Below are positions 1 to 14,600 of a stretch of 64,000 nucleotides of DNA, piece after piece. The translations under genes and the position numbers were made by a program. The stretch comes from Megalopta genalis (lineage: Eukaryota > Arthropoda > Insecta > Hymenoptera > Halictidae), in NCBI RefSeq assembly GCF_051020955.1, contig NC_135013.1, positions 1,612,001-1,676,000 of the forward strand, written 5' to 3'. Below the pieces are notes generated by a model, which made no database searches, was not told the origin of the DNA, and saw only the letters and a list, made by a program, of their open reading frames with translations. Numbering within the stretch: the stretch's first letter is position 1; every line of letters starts with the position of its first letter.

Positions 1-3000
1 GAAGAGGAAAAGGCGACGGTAACCGAAGAGGAACGGGAGGTGTCTAAGGTGGAGGAGAAGAAGGTCGCCGTGAAGAAGGCCCCGCGGAAGAAGGAGAAGC
101 CGACCACAGCCGAGGAGGAGCAGGTGGAGGAAGTTGTCGAAGAGATAACGCCGGAAGAGCCGAAGAAGAGGAAGGCGAAGAAGACGGTGGTTCCCAAAGA
201 AGAGCTTCAAACGACTGAAGTGGTCGCTGAAGTCGCGACAGAGGAGATAGAGGAGGAGAAGCCGAAGGAGGAGAAAGCCGTTCCGAAAGAAGAAGAGAAG
301 GTGGAGGAGGAGGCCAAGGTTACGGAGATTGCCGTCAAGAAAGTGCCGAAGAAGAAGAAGGAGGAGGAGCCGATCACGAATGGAGAGGTGGTCGAGGAGA
401 AGCCGAAGGAGAAAGAAATTCCGGAGGAGAAGCCGAAGGAAGAAGTTCCAGAAGCGCCAAAAGAAGAAGAGGCTCCGAAAGAGAAGCCGAAGAAGAAGAA
501 GCCGGTGGAAAAGAAGCCCGCCGTGGCGGAGGAAGAAAAGGTCGAAGAGAAAGTGGAAGAAATAATCGAAGAAAAACCAAAGAAAGTAAAGGCAAAGAAA
601 GAGGTGGTGCCGAAGGAGGCCGTGGAAGCCGCCGAGGTCGTTCCCGAAGCGGTTCCCGAAGAGCTGCCAGCGAAGAAGCCCAAAGAGCGCAAGGCCGTGC
701 CGGTCGAAGAAGCGAAGGAAGAAGTGGTGGTTGAAGAAGTTCCGGCGGAGAAGGCTCCGGAGAAAGTAGAAAAATTACCGGAAGAAGTGGTCGAAGGGAA
801 ACCGGTGGAAGAAGCGGCGGAGAAGCCGAAGGAGAAGCCGAAGAAGAAGAAGAAGAAACCGGCGAAGAAAGATGAAATCGAGGAGTGGGTGGAGCCGGAG
901 TACGAGCGACCGGTGCTGGAGAAGATGCCGGAGAAGATCCAGTGGGAGCCGAGCAAGAAGAAGAAGGAGAAGAAGGAGCTGCCGGCGGTCCTGCAGAAGC
1001 TGGTCCCGCAGAAGATCGAGCGGAAGGAGATCAAACCGACGAAGCTGAAGTACTCGGAGCCCGGCGAAACCGTGCAGTTCGCAGCGGTGAAACTGAAGAA
1101 GGTGGCGCCGGCGAAGAAGAAGAGCGTCGGCGAGCCGAAGTTCCCGAAAATCATGCTGCGGAGCAGGATCCAGTTCGTCGGCGACTATCCTCCGGAGATG
1201 CAGGTGCCGAAGATAACGGAGCTGGAGGAGAATCCCGTGCAGACGGGAATACTCTCTAGAAACACGGAGGAGGCGCTGAAGGTCCTGAAGAGGAAGATCA
1301 AACGGGTTAAATTGTCGGAGAAGGAGGTCGCGGAGCTGGAGAAGCTGGATCTGGAGTTCGAGGAGCTGAAGAAGGTGCCGCTGGAGAAGGCCGAGGAGCT
1401 GGCCCCGTACGAGCGGAAGCCGAAGAAGCCGGCGGAGAAGCCGGAGGAGCCGCAGAAGTTGGTCGTGGGCAAGGGCAAGGTGCCGGAGGAGGAGAAGGTC
1501 GAGCCGGAGAAGGTGAAGCTGAAGAAGATACCGGAGGCGAAGCCCGAGGAGGTACCAGAGCCGCTGAAGAAGCCAGCGAGGCCGGAACCGGAAGAGGAGG
1601 TCAAGCCAGAGAAGAAGAAGAAGCCGAAAGTGAAGTTGGAGCACGACGAGCTGAAGCCTCTGGACTTCGACAGGCCGGAGCTCGAGAAGTACGTTCCCGA
1701 AGAGTACGAGAAACCCGAAGAGCCGGCGCCGGAGCCGGTTCCGAAACCGTACGAGAAGGAGCCGAGGAAGAAGCCGGATCAAGAGATCGAGCAGATACCT
1801 CTGATAAAAGGTGAGCCGAAACCACCCGAGCCGGTCGAAGAGCCGGAGGTCAAGTTCAGGATTCCGGAGAAGAAGAAACCGGAAGAGGAGGAGGAGAAGA
1901 TAACGCTGAAGCCGTGGAAGAAGGAAAAGCCTGAAGAAGTCGTCGAGAAAGTGGTACCGGTGAAGGAGGAGGAGGAAGTCCCGAAGGCACCGAAAGAAGA
2001 GCCCGAGGACGTTACGATCAAGCGCAAGGCGAAGCCGAAGAAACCCAAAGAGAAAGCTCCCAAGGAAGAGGAAGTGACGCTGAAGAAACCGGAAGCCGTG
2101 GAACCGGAAAAGGCGCCGGAAGTAACGGAAGAGATCGTGCTGAAGAAAGAGCCCGAGAAGCCTGTCGAGGAAGCGCCAGCCGAAGTGACGATCAAAGAAC
2201 CAGTCGTCGAAGAGAAAGAGGTGGAAGAAGAAGAAGTCGTGACCGAGGTCACCCTGAAGAAGAAGCCAAAGAAACCGGCCGAGGTGGCAGAGGAAGCTGT
2301 CGTGAAGAAGCCGAAGAAGAAGAAGCCTGTCGAGGAAGAAGAAGTCGCAGAGGTCACGGTTACGAAACCGGTTGTCGAAGAGAAGGTGGTCGAGGAAGAG
2401 GAAGTCAAGGAAGAAATTGTGATAAAGAGGAAGCCCAAGGAGAAGCCGGTTCCCGAAGAGGTGGTTGAAGAAGTGGTCGTTAAGAAACCGGAAGAGAAAG
2501 TGCCGGAACAAGTGACCGAGGAGATAAAGAAACCAAAGAAGAAGAAGCCCGTGAAGGAAGAAGTCGTCGAAGAGGTGACGATCAAGAAACCGGTCGTGGA
2601 AGAGAAGAAGGAGGAAGAAGTTCCTGAAGAGGTGACCTTGAAGAAGAAGAAGCCGAAGGAGAAGCCGGTTCCGGAAGAAGTAGCCGAAGAGATTACCCTG
2701 AAGAAACCGGAACCTGAAGAAGTGGCGAAGGTGCCGGAAGAAGTGACCGAGCAAGTCGAGCTGAAGAAGCCGAAGAAGAAGAAGCCGGTGGTCGAAGAAG
2801 CGGCCGAGGAAATTACTATCAAGAAGGTCGTGGTAGAAGAGAAGAAAGAGGAAGAGGTTCCTGAAGAGGTGACCTTGAAGAAGAAGAAGCCAAAGGAGAA
2901 ACCGGTGCCGGAAGAAGTGTCGGAGGAAGTAACGCTGAAGAAACCGGAGCCAGAAGAGAAGGTGAAAGTTCCCGAAGAGGTGAGCGAAGAGGTCGAGCTG

Positions 3001-5128
3001 AAGAAGCCGAAGAAGAAGAAGCCGGTGGTGGAAGAAGCGGCCGAGGAAATTACGATCAAGAAGGTCGTTGTTGAAGAGAAGAAAGAGGAAGAGGTTCCTG
3101 AAGAGGTGACCCTGAAGAAGAAGAAACCGAAGGAGAAGCCGGTTCCTGAAGAAGCAGCCGAAGAGGTTACTCTGAAGAAACCGGAACCCGAAGAGAAGGC
3201 TCCGGAAGAGATCAGCGAACAAGTCGAGCTGAAGAAGCCGAAGAAGAAGAAGCCGGTTGTGGAGGAAGCTGCGGACGAAGTGACGCTGAAGAAGGTGGTG
3301 GTTGAAGAGAAGAAAGTGGAGGAGGTTGCAGAGGAGGTCACCTTGAAGAAGAGGAAGCCGAAGGAGAAGCCGGTTCCTGAAGAAGTAGCCGAAGAGGTTA
3401 CTCTGAAGAAACCGGAACCTGAAGAGAAGGCTCCGGAAGAGGTCAGCGAACAAGTCGAGCTGAAGAAGCCGAAGAAGAAGAAGCCGGTGATCGAAGAAGC
3501 GGCCGACGAAGTGGCGATCAAGAAGGTCGTGATAGAAGAGAAAGAAGAGGAGGAAGTTCCTGATGAGGTCACTTTGAAGAAGAAGAAACCGAAAGAGAAG
3601 CCGGTTCCGGAAGAGGTGTCAGAAGAGATTACCCTGAAGAAGCTGGTACCGAAAGAAGAAGAAAAAGCGCCGGAAGAGGTTTCTGAAAAGGTCGAGCTGA
3701 AGAAGCCGAAGAAGAAGAAGCCGGTAGTCGAGGAAGCGGCCGACGAAGTGACGATCAAGAAGGTCGTGGTAGAAGAGAAAGAAGGGGAAGAAGTTCCTGA
3801 AGAGGTAACCTTGAAGAAGAGGAAACCAAAGGAAAAGCCGGTTCCGGAAGAAGTGTCGGAGGAGATTACCCTGAAGAAGCCAGTTCCGAAGGAAGAAGAG
3901 AAAGCGCCGGAAGAGGTGTCCGAGAAAGTGGAGCTGAAGAAGCCGAAGAAGAAGAAGCCGGTGGTCGAAGATGCGGCCGACGAGGTGACGATCAAGAAAC
4001 CGGTCGTGGAAGAGAAGGAAGAAGAAGAGGTTGCCGAAGAGGTAACCTTGAAGAAGAGGAAACCAAAGGAAATGCCGGTTCCGGAAGAAGTGTCGGAGGA
4101 GGTTACCCTGAAGAAGCCGGTGCCGAAAGAGGAGGAGAAAGCACCCGAAGAGGTCACCGAGAAGGTGGAGCTGAAGAAGCCGAAGAAGAAGAAGCCGGTG
4201 GTCGAAGAAGCGGCCGACGAAGTGACGATCAAGAAGCCGGTGCCCGTCGAAGCTGAGGAAGCTCCCGAGGAGATCACCATCAGAAAGAAGAAGAAGCCGG
4301 AGAAACGGCCGTCGGTCACGGAGGAGGTCGAGGAGACTGCGGTGACCCTGAAGAAAACTCGCGCGCCGCTCGAGAAGCCGGTCGAGGAAGAAGAGGTGTC
4401 GACGGACGTGCAAATAAGGAAGAAGAAAGCGCCGCGGAAGGTCGAGGAGGTCGCGGCTGACGAGCTCACGATCAAGAAGGTCGAGGAGGTCGAGCAGCCG
4501 GAAGAAGAGGAAGAAGAAGAGATCCACGAGTTCACGTTAAAACGTAAACCGCCGAAGCTCGCCCCGAAGCCGATCGAGGAGATCTACGAGGACGTCACTC
4601 TCCGGAAGCTGCGGCCGAAGAAGAAGCCCAGGCCGGACATCAAAGAGATCACCGAGACGGAGAACGTGACGTTCCGTCCGCGGTCCACCAAGACCAAGGA
4701 GGATGTGGAGCAGGAGTTCAAGATCTCGTTGAACACCTACGAGGAGGAGGACATCTCGATGTCCGGGAAAGTCCGACTGAAGCCGAAGAAGCGGCCGATG
4801 ACCTATTCCGAGGAGGCCGGCGAGGAGACGGTCAAGATCATGCGAGAAGTCGAGGACGACTCCGGCCCGATCATTGAGGAGATCATAGACGAGTCGGACG
4901 AGGAGGCCAAGGACGAGTACAGCATCGAGGAGCTGGAGACCGACGAGATGAACCTTCCGTTGAGACGCAGGAAGAAGAAGGTGCCCAAACCGTACAAGGT
5001 CGAGGACCTCGAAGAAGGCGACGTCAAGCTGAAGTTGAAGCGCGAGAGAAAGTACTCGGTCGAGGAGACGGACGAGTCCTTGGCCCTGAAGCTGAAGAGC
5101 AAGAGACGCGTGTCCACCTACGACGAAG
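1..5128 (+). CDS. sls: sls exon: giant PEVK spring exon (5' end outside window)
   Basis: The frame is open from base 1 and encodes about 1709 residues composed almost wholly of Pro, Glu, Val and Lys with some Ala, Thr and Ile. This is the disordered PEVK spring that unfolds on stretch. Low-order repeats occupy the first 290 codons, a less repetitive block lies near 880-1400, and eight long repeats span 2425-4284. The last part (4290-5128) is more acidic and Ser/Tyr-containing and is non-repetitive. The frame continues to a stop at 5173, but the splice donor after G5128 (GAAG/GTTCGA) gives a phase-1 join to the exon at 5959. The donor is weak, so the end is inferred from phase and continuity of the EEATLS context. 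Confidence 0.9.
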
Positions 5129-8100
5129 GTTCGACGGAATTCCGACGATTCGCGCTTTCGCAGATAACGATTTAATCCGATTGTAACATGCTTTCAGCTA
5201 AAGTAGAGATTAACCGTTGTTCGTCGAGCGTATATCGGCCCTTAGTGAGTATACTCGCCCCTAATCGTCCCTTACCTTTAGACGAGCTATTTCACCTTGC
5301 CTCACGCTTCATAATCCACTGCGAATGAAAAGCATATCGGTACTCCGTGATAACCTGCTTCACTGAAACTGCAACGAAACTGCTTAATTGCAGATGCATC
5401 GGAACGCCAAACCGCTTCATACGACTCGCCCTTTGTCTTACGCATTTAGGGCGTTCCTGCGATCACGATACAATCGGGAAAGAACCGATACAGCGAATTC
5501 TCTCAAATTGCCACTCAACGCGTAAACGAGAATGGAGAATTTTTGAAGAGGAGACGCGATAATTCGAGCCCCAATAATTATTAACAGTCGCGTCTCCTCT
5601 CCCCAAATTGTCCATTTTTGTTTACAAGCTGAGGGACAATTGGAGAAAAATTTACCGTGCTTCGAAGACAAACAACTTGAAAGCGTAAAATAAAATTGTT
5701 CGCGCGGAGTTTGAACACGCGGTGAAATCTCGAACGCGGACATTTTATTCTGCACTCTCGATTTACGTTCTTGCGAAGAATCGTTCCCCTTCGCGAATGT
5801 ATCGCAGTTGCAGGATGATCTTCGCGGCGTGTGTAGCGAACGAAACGCAATTAGTAACGCAAAAGTGTCGCTTCACGATTGCGCAATGTCTCGTGATTAT
5901 TTAGCGTACATTTTATACGATCTCCGAATACTAAATGCTTGCTCTTGCGACATTGTAGAAGAGGCAACGCTGAGTATCACCAGAGAAGAGGAGATCTCGG
6001 AGGAAGGTGCGTTCTTACAATTTTCTCCGGATAATTCTATCTCGATATTTCGTATTTTTACGCGTGCCGTGACCTTCTCTGGAATTCTTTTTGCAGATGA
6101 AATCGAGTACGTTGTCCGCGACGGCGACACGATGTTCTCGATTTGCTCGTACGTCGCTGAAACCGACGAAGCCATCAATCTCGTCGAAGGTGAAAGGGTT
6201 TACGTTATCGGTACGTCCGCTTGTATATAGGTTATAATAATTCTGTATAGGGCGTCCCATAATTATGTCAACAGCCGGAGGCGGGTGATTCCTGAGGTCG
6301 TTTCCTTAGCGGTAACGTTCTACGAGGCTTCGTTTACGAGTTATTAACGAAAAACAGTGACCAATGAGAGGCGAGCACGGCTGATGCATCGCTCTCGCGG
6401 CCAATGCCGCGTTGCGCCGGCCGCACTCGCTCTCTGATTGGTCGCTGCTTCGATCGCTCGTTGGCTCGGCCGCCTAGCGCCGAGCTCGCCTCTCATTGGC
6501 CAGTGGTTTTTGTTAATAACTCGTGAACGAAGCTGTGGATCGCGTTATCGCTATGGAAAAAGTTACTTCGCATTGTCTCAGGAATTACCCTTTTCCGGGT
6601 GTCGACATAATTATAGGACACCCTGTAGATCGTCCAGCGATTCGTGAAAATAATAGCTCGCGTGTCGCGTTCTCGCAGATCACACCAACCAGGACTGGTG
6701 GTTCGTGAAGAAACACCTCACGGAGGAGAAAGGATGGGTCCCGGCGCAGTATCTTCTGAACGAAGCGCACTATACTCTCTATCTGCAGCGCAAATTGCAC
6801 GAGAAGATCGACAAATTACCAGTGTTCGAAAGTAAGCTCGTTTTCACTCGTGTTCGACCCTTCGAACGTTTGCTGAATTTCTAGGTGGAAATCGATGTTG
6901 AATTGCGTCGTAAAACCACGAAGAGATCGAAAAGTGTTGCGACACAAAGTGTGCAGACAGTGCAGACGTTGTTCAGAAATTCTATAATGTATCAACAATT
7001 TTTTTTATAACACAATTAAGTTCTAATTTTTTAGCCGAGTAAATGTTTAACCATTTATAGAACAAAATTAATACTAACCTAAAAGAAAAATTATCAACGG
7101 AAATACGAAACGAAAAATTGATGCATACAGTTTTTTAGTGAATCTAGCTGTAGGATCTAGAAATAAAAATGCACTCGCATTCTCAAGGTGCGATAGCGCG
7201 TCCATGAAAAAATATTAAATTGCGAATATTACTGGATAATATTCGTATATCGTCTAATGTTTTTTCTCTGCAATTCTTGTCTACACACTCTTTCTTTTTT
7301 ATTATTATTATTTTATTATTATTTTATTTTTTTATTATTATTATTATTATAATAAATAATCTTTTTAATTAATACTTTTTAATAACGCAGAGCCCCCGCC
7401 CGGCGAGAAAGCATCGGCGCCGAGGTTCATCGAGAAGCTGCAACCGATACACACGCCGGATGGCTACACGATTCAATTCGAGTGCCAAGTGGAGGGTCTG
7501 CCGAGGCCGCAGATCACGTGGTTCCGGCAAACCGCGATCATCAAGCCGTCTCCCGATTTCCAAATGTATTACGACGACGACAACGTGGCCACTTTGATCA
7601 TCCGAGAGGTGTTCCCCGAAGATGCTGGCACCTTCACCTGCGTCGCCAAGAATGCTGCTGGATTTGCGTCCAGTACTACGGAATTGATCGTTGAGGCGCC
7701 ACTTTCTGATCACGGATCGGATCTCACTGGACCGTCCAGAAAGAGTCTGTCGAGGTACGTTCATTTATTCAGTCCATTTACTTCGTTCTATAAACTAAAT
7801 ATTCACAATTTATATCACAAATTATAATTATATTAGAATATAAATTATAAATTTGCAATATATTATATTAGAATATAACTTATATATTTGTAATATAATA
7901 TATTACATTAGAATACAAATTATCAACTAAATAAAAATATTCTGTTGTTACCAATTCCATAGTCGATCTGTCAATTAAACTGCTATGCTAAATTCGCTTG
8001 ATACCGAAAGTAAATATGTATAATTACATATATATTTCATTTGGATAAATTGTCTTATAAATAAACGTTCACAGAGAATCATCCCTGGCCGACATCTTGG

Positions 8101-8478
8101 AAGGAATACCACCCACGTTCTCCCGGAAACCGAAGGCGAAATACGTGAACGAGGGCGACGACGTGATCCTGGAGTGTCGCCTGGTCGCGGTACCGGAACC
8201 TGAAATAACATGGTACTACAAGGACAAGCAGATCACGTCCAAAGAGAACATCAGAGTAGCGACAGAAAGCGACATGCACATGTACTGCAGCGTTATCAAG
8301 ATCACCAAGGTGCAGAAGAAGCAAGAAGGGAAGTACACCATCGTTGCCAAGAACAGGGAAGGTGAAGCCACCATCGAGATTCCTTTGAAGGTCTGTATAT
8401 TCTCGCTCGAAATGCATCGTAAACTATGCGATTATAAAGCATATTCTATCGGATTAGTAAAATACTAATACCATATTA

Positions 8479-8565
<87 letters not shown>

Positions 8566-8609
8566 TAATATAACTTCTTAAGTAACCTAATATAAGTTAC
8601 TTATGTATA

Positions 8610-8649
<40 letters not shown>

Positions 8650-11600
8650 AGAACTTATATATTATATTATGATATATATATAAGTAATATAACTTCAATT
8701 TTACGAATTCGGTGGAATATGCTTTATAATCGCATATATACATATATAATATATTCCTAATATATTTTTAATATATTTATAATATTTTACATTAGATTCT
8801 AATTTACGCAGCTCAGAAATTACAGATCAGATTTAACCTTAAATATCGAAGATGGCCGCCATTTCTAATCAAATTCCAAGTACATATTTTTTATAATAAT
8901 ACTTCGTGCAGGTGAAGACCGGCAAACAAGAGCCGCCGGAGATTCTAGAACCCCTTCAGTCGTTTGTAGTCCGAGAAGGCGAAACTGTATTGTTGTCGAC
9001 TCAAATAGTCGGAAATCCGGCGCCCAAGATCAGTTGGTACAAGAACGGCAAACCGCTGAAAGGCTTGACGCCGAAACAAGATGGCCACGTGAATACGTTG
9101 ACGCTGATTCAACCGCAAGTGTCGGACACTGGAGATTATTCGGTGGTGGCTACCAACGACCTAGGCACTGTCGAGACGAAAGCCACGCTCACAGTCGAAA
9201 GTAAGAATCCTATTGTCTTCGGTTCTGAATCTTTGTTAACATTTTGCTACAAACGCTGGCCACGCATTTGTATTTCCTATTTGAGCTGCTCGATGCAAAA
9301 TGAGTGATTCGATCCTATAACGAGACTGTGGACATTTGTATAAATATAAATATAATTATATAAATTATATTTAATTATATTTTATAATTATATCATTATA
9401 ATGTTTAGTATATTTACTGTGAGTGGATTAAATTCACGTTTATTTAATTTTCCTGGAAACAATGACCAGTCTACGGATAATTTGTGAGAAAAAATAGCAT
9501 ATTTGAAATACTATATTTATAATATAGTATTTATAACATACTATTTATAATATACTATGTAACATACTATATAATATACTATATAATATACTATACAATG
9601 TACGATACAATGTACTATATAATATATTATATAATATACTATATAATATACTATATAATGTACTATAGTATTCATAACTTAGTATTAACTCGAATTAAAA
9701 AAGGTTCTCTTCACTGTCAAATGATCGATCATTCATTTTGTACAACTAGAAATTGCACAATCAAAAGATTACCAACCTTTAATTAGACATTTTTCTGTCA
9801 CGCCGCAAAATAAATTTGTTCTCTTAGACTTATTAATTAATTCGACGTTACCGCTTGCATTAATGCCGCAAAATGCTTCGCTAATATCTTTTTTCCAGTA
9901 AACGCGAAGCCATCGATGTCCATTAACATTCAACAGCACACGTACGAACACTACACCGTGACAAAGGGTAAGATACGCTTTCGCTTTTGCTTGCTTCGAT
10001 TCGATTTGGATTTTTGCGATTTCGGTTCGAATGAAATATCGAGTAAGTACCATATTTTCCAGAAATACCAAGCGGTGCTCCCGAACCACCATTGTTCACG
10101 GAACGGTTCCAAGAACTTACCGTTCCAGAGAAAGGCACCTTCAAGCTTGTCGCCAAGGTCACTGGTAATCCTGTACCGGAAGTCACGTGGTTGAGGTACG
10201 ATTTCTCACTTAAATAATTCCGCTTGCCGTACAGTCTATAATGTAAATAATAAAATTATTAGTCTGCAATAATAAAAGAGAGTTCACGGTCAAATTAAAG
10301 TAGTTCAATGACATTTGTAACATGTTTTGCAATAGCTGGAAATATTTAGTCCTGATAATATTGTCCCATTAATTGGGAAACAAATGAAAAATAATCATTT
10401 GTGAAACAAATAACAATTATCGTCGAGTTTCCTTGGATTATGATATTAAATAGCACCTTTTCGATTTAACATTGCGCGACGAGCTATTTCACGTTTTATT
10501 ATACCAAGACAAAGAACAATTCTTAAAACAGTAAACGTGCCTAATTTAAAGGACCTTCGAGCCGCTATAAAAATATCAGAAATAATTCTAAAACTGTAGA
10601 ATAGCGAGCGAACAATTTTCGATGAATAAAAGTTCAGCAGTTCGAAACATTTACGAACGGATCGTCTTCAGGAACAATATGCCGTTGGAGAAGTCTCCGA
10701 ACGTCACGGAGACATACGACGGCGAGAACATCGTCCTTGAGATTCGGAACGCCAACTCGGAGACGGACGCCGGCGATTACAAGTGCATCGCCAGCAATCC
10801 TGTCGGCAAAGCTTCGCATGGCGCCAGAGTCACGGTGGACGTCGACAAAGTGACGTTCACGAAGTTGCTGGAAAAAGAAGTCGTCGTCGACGAGTACAAG
10901 ACGCTGGAGCTGACCTGCGAGACATCCCACACGGTCTCGACGAAATGGTGGCACAATTACAAAGAAGTCAGCGGCATGGATCATCGCGAGATCATTCAGG
11001 AGGGACACGTGCATAAGCTGGTGATCAAGAAGACCAGTCCCACCGACGAGGGCACCTACGAGTGCACCGTCAAGGATCAGGCAACGTCCAGCAATGTCAC
11101 GGTGAAAGGTAAACATTATTTTCAATTTAAATTAAAACCGTTGCACGATGTCTCCCTAACTGCCGAAATGTTATATTAATATAATATAATGATATAATAA
11201 ATAATAAAGTATATAAATATTTGTCCAACTTGCCCATTTTTGTTTACAAGCTGAACAACAATTGGGGAGAATTTCCATTAATCGTTTTCGTTCATTCATT
11301 CGTTTGCTATAGATATTTTTATGGTGATAATGAGATTAATTCTACAACCGCAATAATACTTGCAATTAATTTTACACAACCGCGATAATACTTTAGATTA
11401 ATTTAAAAATCGCAATAATACTTGAAATTAATTGTACAACCCCAATAATACTTTAGATTAATTTTAGAACCGCAATAATACTTGAAATTAATTTTACAAT
11501 CGCAATAATTATAAATTGAAATTCGTGTTCGCAGCGACGAAGCCAGAGTTCGTGAAGAAGCTGCAGGACTGCGAAGTGAAGGAACGCGACGTCGCCATTT

Positions 11601-14600
11601 TGGAGGTCGAGATCACGTCGCAAACCGCCGACGTAAAATGGTTCAAGGACGGCGAACCGCTTGGACCGGGCAAAGAGAAATTGGAATTCGTGAAGGATGG
11701 TACCGTGAGAAAGCTGCTGATCCGAAGTACGTCGGTGCACGACGAGGGAGAATATTCTTGCACTCTGTTGGACCAACAATGCACGGCAGAAGTCACTGTT
11801 ATCGGTGAGTGCTGTCGTTTCGCTGTGCAGGAAAAAGAAAGAAAATTAAAAAATAAAACAGTTCCCGAAAACAAGGTACAGGTAGTCCTCCAGTGACACG
11901 GTAGATAAGTTTCTAAAACTTCCGAAAACTTATTAAAAACAAACATTTTTTTTTTAGTTCCATATAAGCAACTTAATTTCTATTAGAAATTTATTTTATT
12001 ACAAATTTTATTTATATATATTTATATGCTCTTAATTATAACAATTATATTTTCATATAAAAACACTATATAATGTAATATATAATATAATTTATAAATA
12101 TATTATTTTAACGTAATCGAGTTTTTAAATATATTAAACAAAAATCATGCTATCCGGTGCTGTAAAAATACGTACAATACTGTACAAAGGTTACCGTGTT
12201 ACAGGAGGACTACCTGTACACGTATTCTTGATTCAGCCATCGAATGTATATTTATTAACTGGAATTCTTTCAGAATTACCACCGGAGATCATTACGAAGA
12301 TGCAGGACGTGACCATAGCGAGAGGCGAGAGGGCAACTTTCGAGATCGAATTGACGAAAGGAGACGCGCTGGTACGGTGGTTCAAGGACGGCCAGGAGTT
12401 ACAGTTCTCCGAGCACGTGCAGTTGTCCATAGACGGCAAGAGACAACGGCTGAAGATCTACGACACCGAACCGGAAGACGCGGCCGTCTACTCCTGCGAG
12501 GTTGGCAAACAGACATCATCGGCGAAACTGACTGTCGAGGAGCCTGGCGTCGACTTCATCACGAAGCTGCCGGACGTGACGCTGGTACCGTACAACAACG
12601 ACGCAGTTTTCATCATAGAACTGTCGCAGAATGTGCCGGTCACGTGGCTCAGGTAAGCAAACAAAATTGTGCAACAGAGAAAATGATGCAATATTATATA
12701 ATATTACAGTGCATGATATTACAGTAATATTACAATGCACAATATTACAGTAATATTACGATGCACAGTATTACAGTAATATTACTGTTTTATCACGTTT
12801 TCCCGGTGAAATCGAACAGTGAACTGTTAGATCTACGGAGGTCGTAAGTCTTCGATTCAATCGTATATGACACCGAGTCTGCGCGATTCCCTATGACTGA
12901 TATCAATGACACTATATTTTAACATAACATAACAATTTTTAACGCTAGGGTGACTAACTGTACTTGGCTTAGAATGAATTGAGTTGATGGTGAGACTATC
13001 GACGGAGTCTTGACCGAAGTCTTTACACGTTGGTGTCTGGTTAGTATCTGACCGTTCGTTGTCTGTTTTGCTTTTTAAGAAGATTCGTTAGGGGTGTGAA
13101 GTTTTTACTGAGACACTCGGATTGAATGTTTTTTAAGTTTTCCGGATCTAGGAAGGGAAGCGGTCGTTTTGAGTAATTGATCAAAAAATTGTGAGCAAGG
13201 GAAAAGGTGACCGCCCCGAACTAACAGTCACTTGCAGGTGTGAATCGTACCTGCGAGTAAATCTCGCGAAGAATCCGCGTGTCTCGAAGGTTGACCGTCG
13301 CAGGTAATAAGACTGGGGAAAAAGATATTGCCTTGGGTAATTGGTGTGGTGCAGAAGGTAAAGGGAATACGTGACGGTGAGGGAATTTTGGCAACCAGAT
13401 GTAGGCAGCATTGAAGGAAATATTACAGGCAGGAAATAACGGCTTCTCGGATAATTAGATACTATTGCTACGGTCGCTTATTTGTTTGTGGAAAGACGCT
13501 TGCAGTACAGATGGGGTCGTTTGGTAATTTTCGGAATCTATTGTATGGTAGGGACGGTGTGTTGAGTCCGAGCGGTCGAGCCGCGTATGCTTTATTACTA
13601 TAGATAGCTTCTATAGTATATTACAATGCACAATATTACAGTAATCATCGTTTTATTATTACTATATCGTTTTACTATTATTAAATTTAACATAACAACC
13701 GCCGATCTTCATACAATTACAAATTTTTAGCGTATATTTTTCAAGTTCAAGAATACGTATTAATTAACAAGGTATTACGCATTTTTATTTTATTTTCACT
13801 TAATTTTAAAGATTCGCCGTTTAATAATATCATTTCTATTTTATCTTGAATTATAAGAAAGAGTATAATCGGTAAAATAATTTTCTTCTTAATATTATTA
13901 TCAATCAAATGTTTTCAAATCTAGAAAATATACATCCAATTAAATATCTGCATTTATTAGACAATATTTAAACTATGCTGACATCATTTATTCGTTAACA
14001 TATTAAAAGTATAAAATTGAACTATATATCATAGGCACATCTGTACGTAATATATGTATAAAAGATACGAAGAATAGCAATGATATTCTAAAGTAAACGA
14101 ACGGATTCACAGAAAATCGGAAGTGCTCAAGGATTCGCCGAAATACAGCATCGTCGACGAGGGCACCGTGAAGAAACTGATCGTTAGAAAATGCACGGTG
14201 GAGGACATCGCGGAATACACTGCGGTGGTCACCAACGTGAAGACGTCGTCGAAATTACGCGTGGAAGGTACGCAATATTATAATTGAAATCGTAACACCT
14301 CGACGTTTCATTAATTTCGTGACAAACACGACCAAATCATTTTTTTATCGGGCCGTCGGAAGGGGACGCGAGTTTATGACTCACCCTATACATGTATATC
14401 TTATTAAAATTAATAACATAAGGAAGACATTTTTATCTAACTTGCCTATCTTACGATTAACCTGAACGACGTTATTTATTTCGCATAAAAATAAAAATAA
14501 ATCCGCGATTCGCTAACAAACAACGAACGGAATTTTCAGTGGTAGAAACGCCGCCGAAGATCAATCCGGAGACGCCTAAGAAGTACAAAGTGAGGAAAGG

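Noticed and set aside
775..4535. Two antisense open frames of about 890-920 codons across the PEVK exon (775-3453 and 1779-4535, minus strand)
   Set aside because: They mirror the Lys/Glu/Pro/Val codon pattern of the sense exon (GAA, AAG, CCG, GTC rarely give stops in reverse). The products are Leu/Phe/Arg or Ser/Thr/Phe-only strings with no domains or start context.
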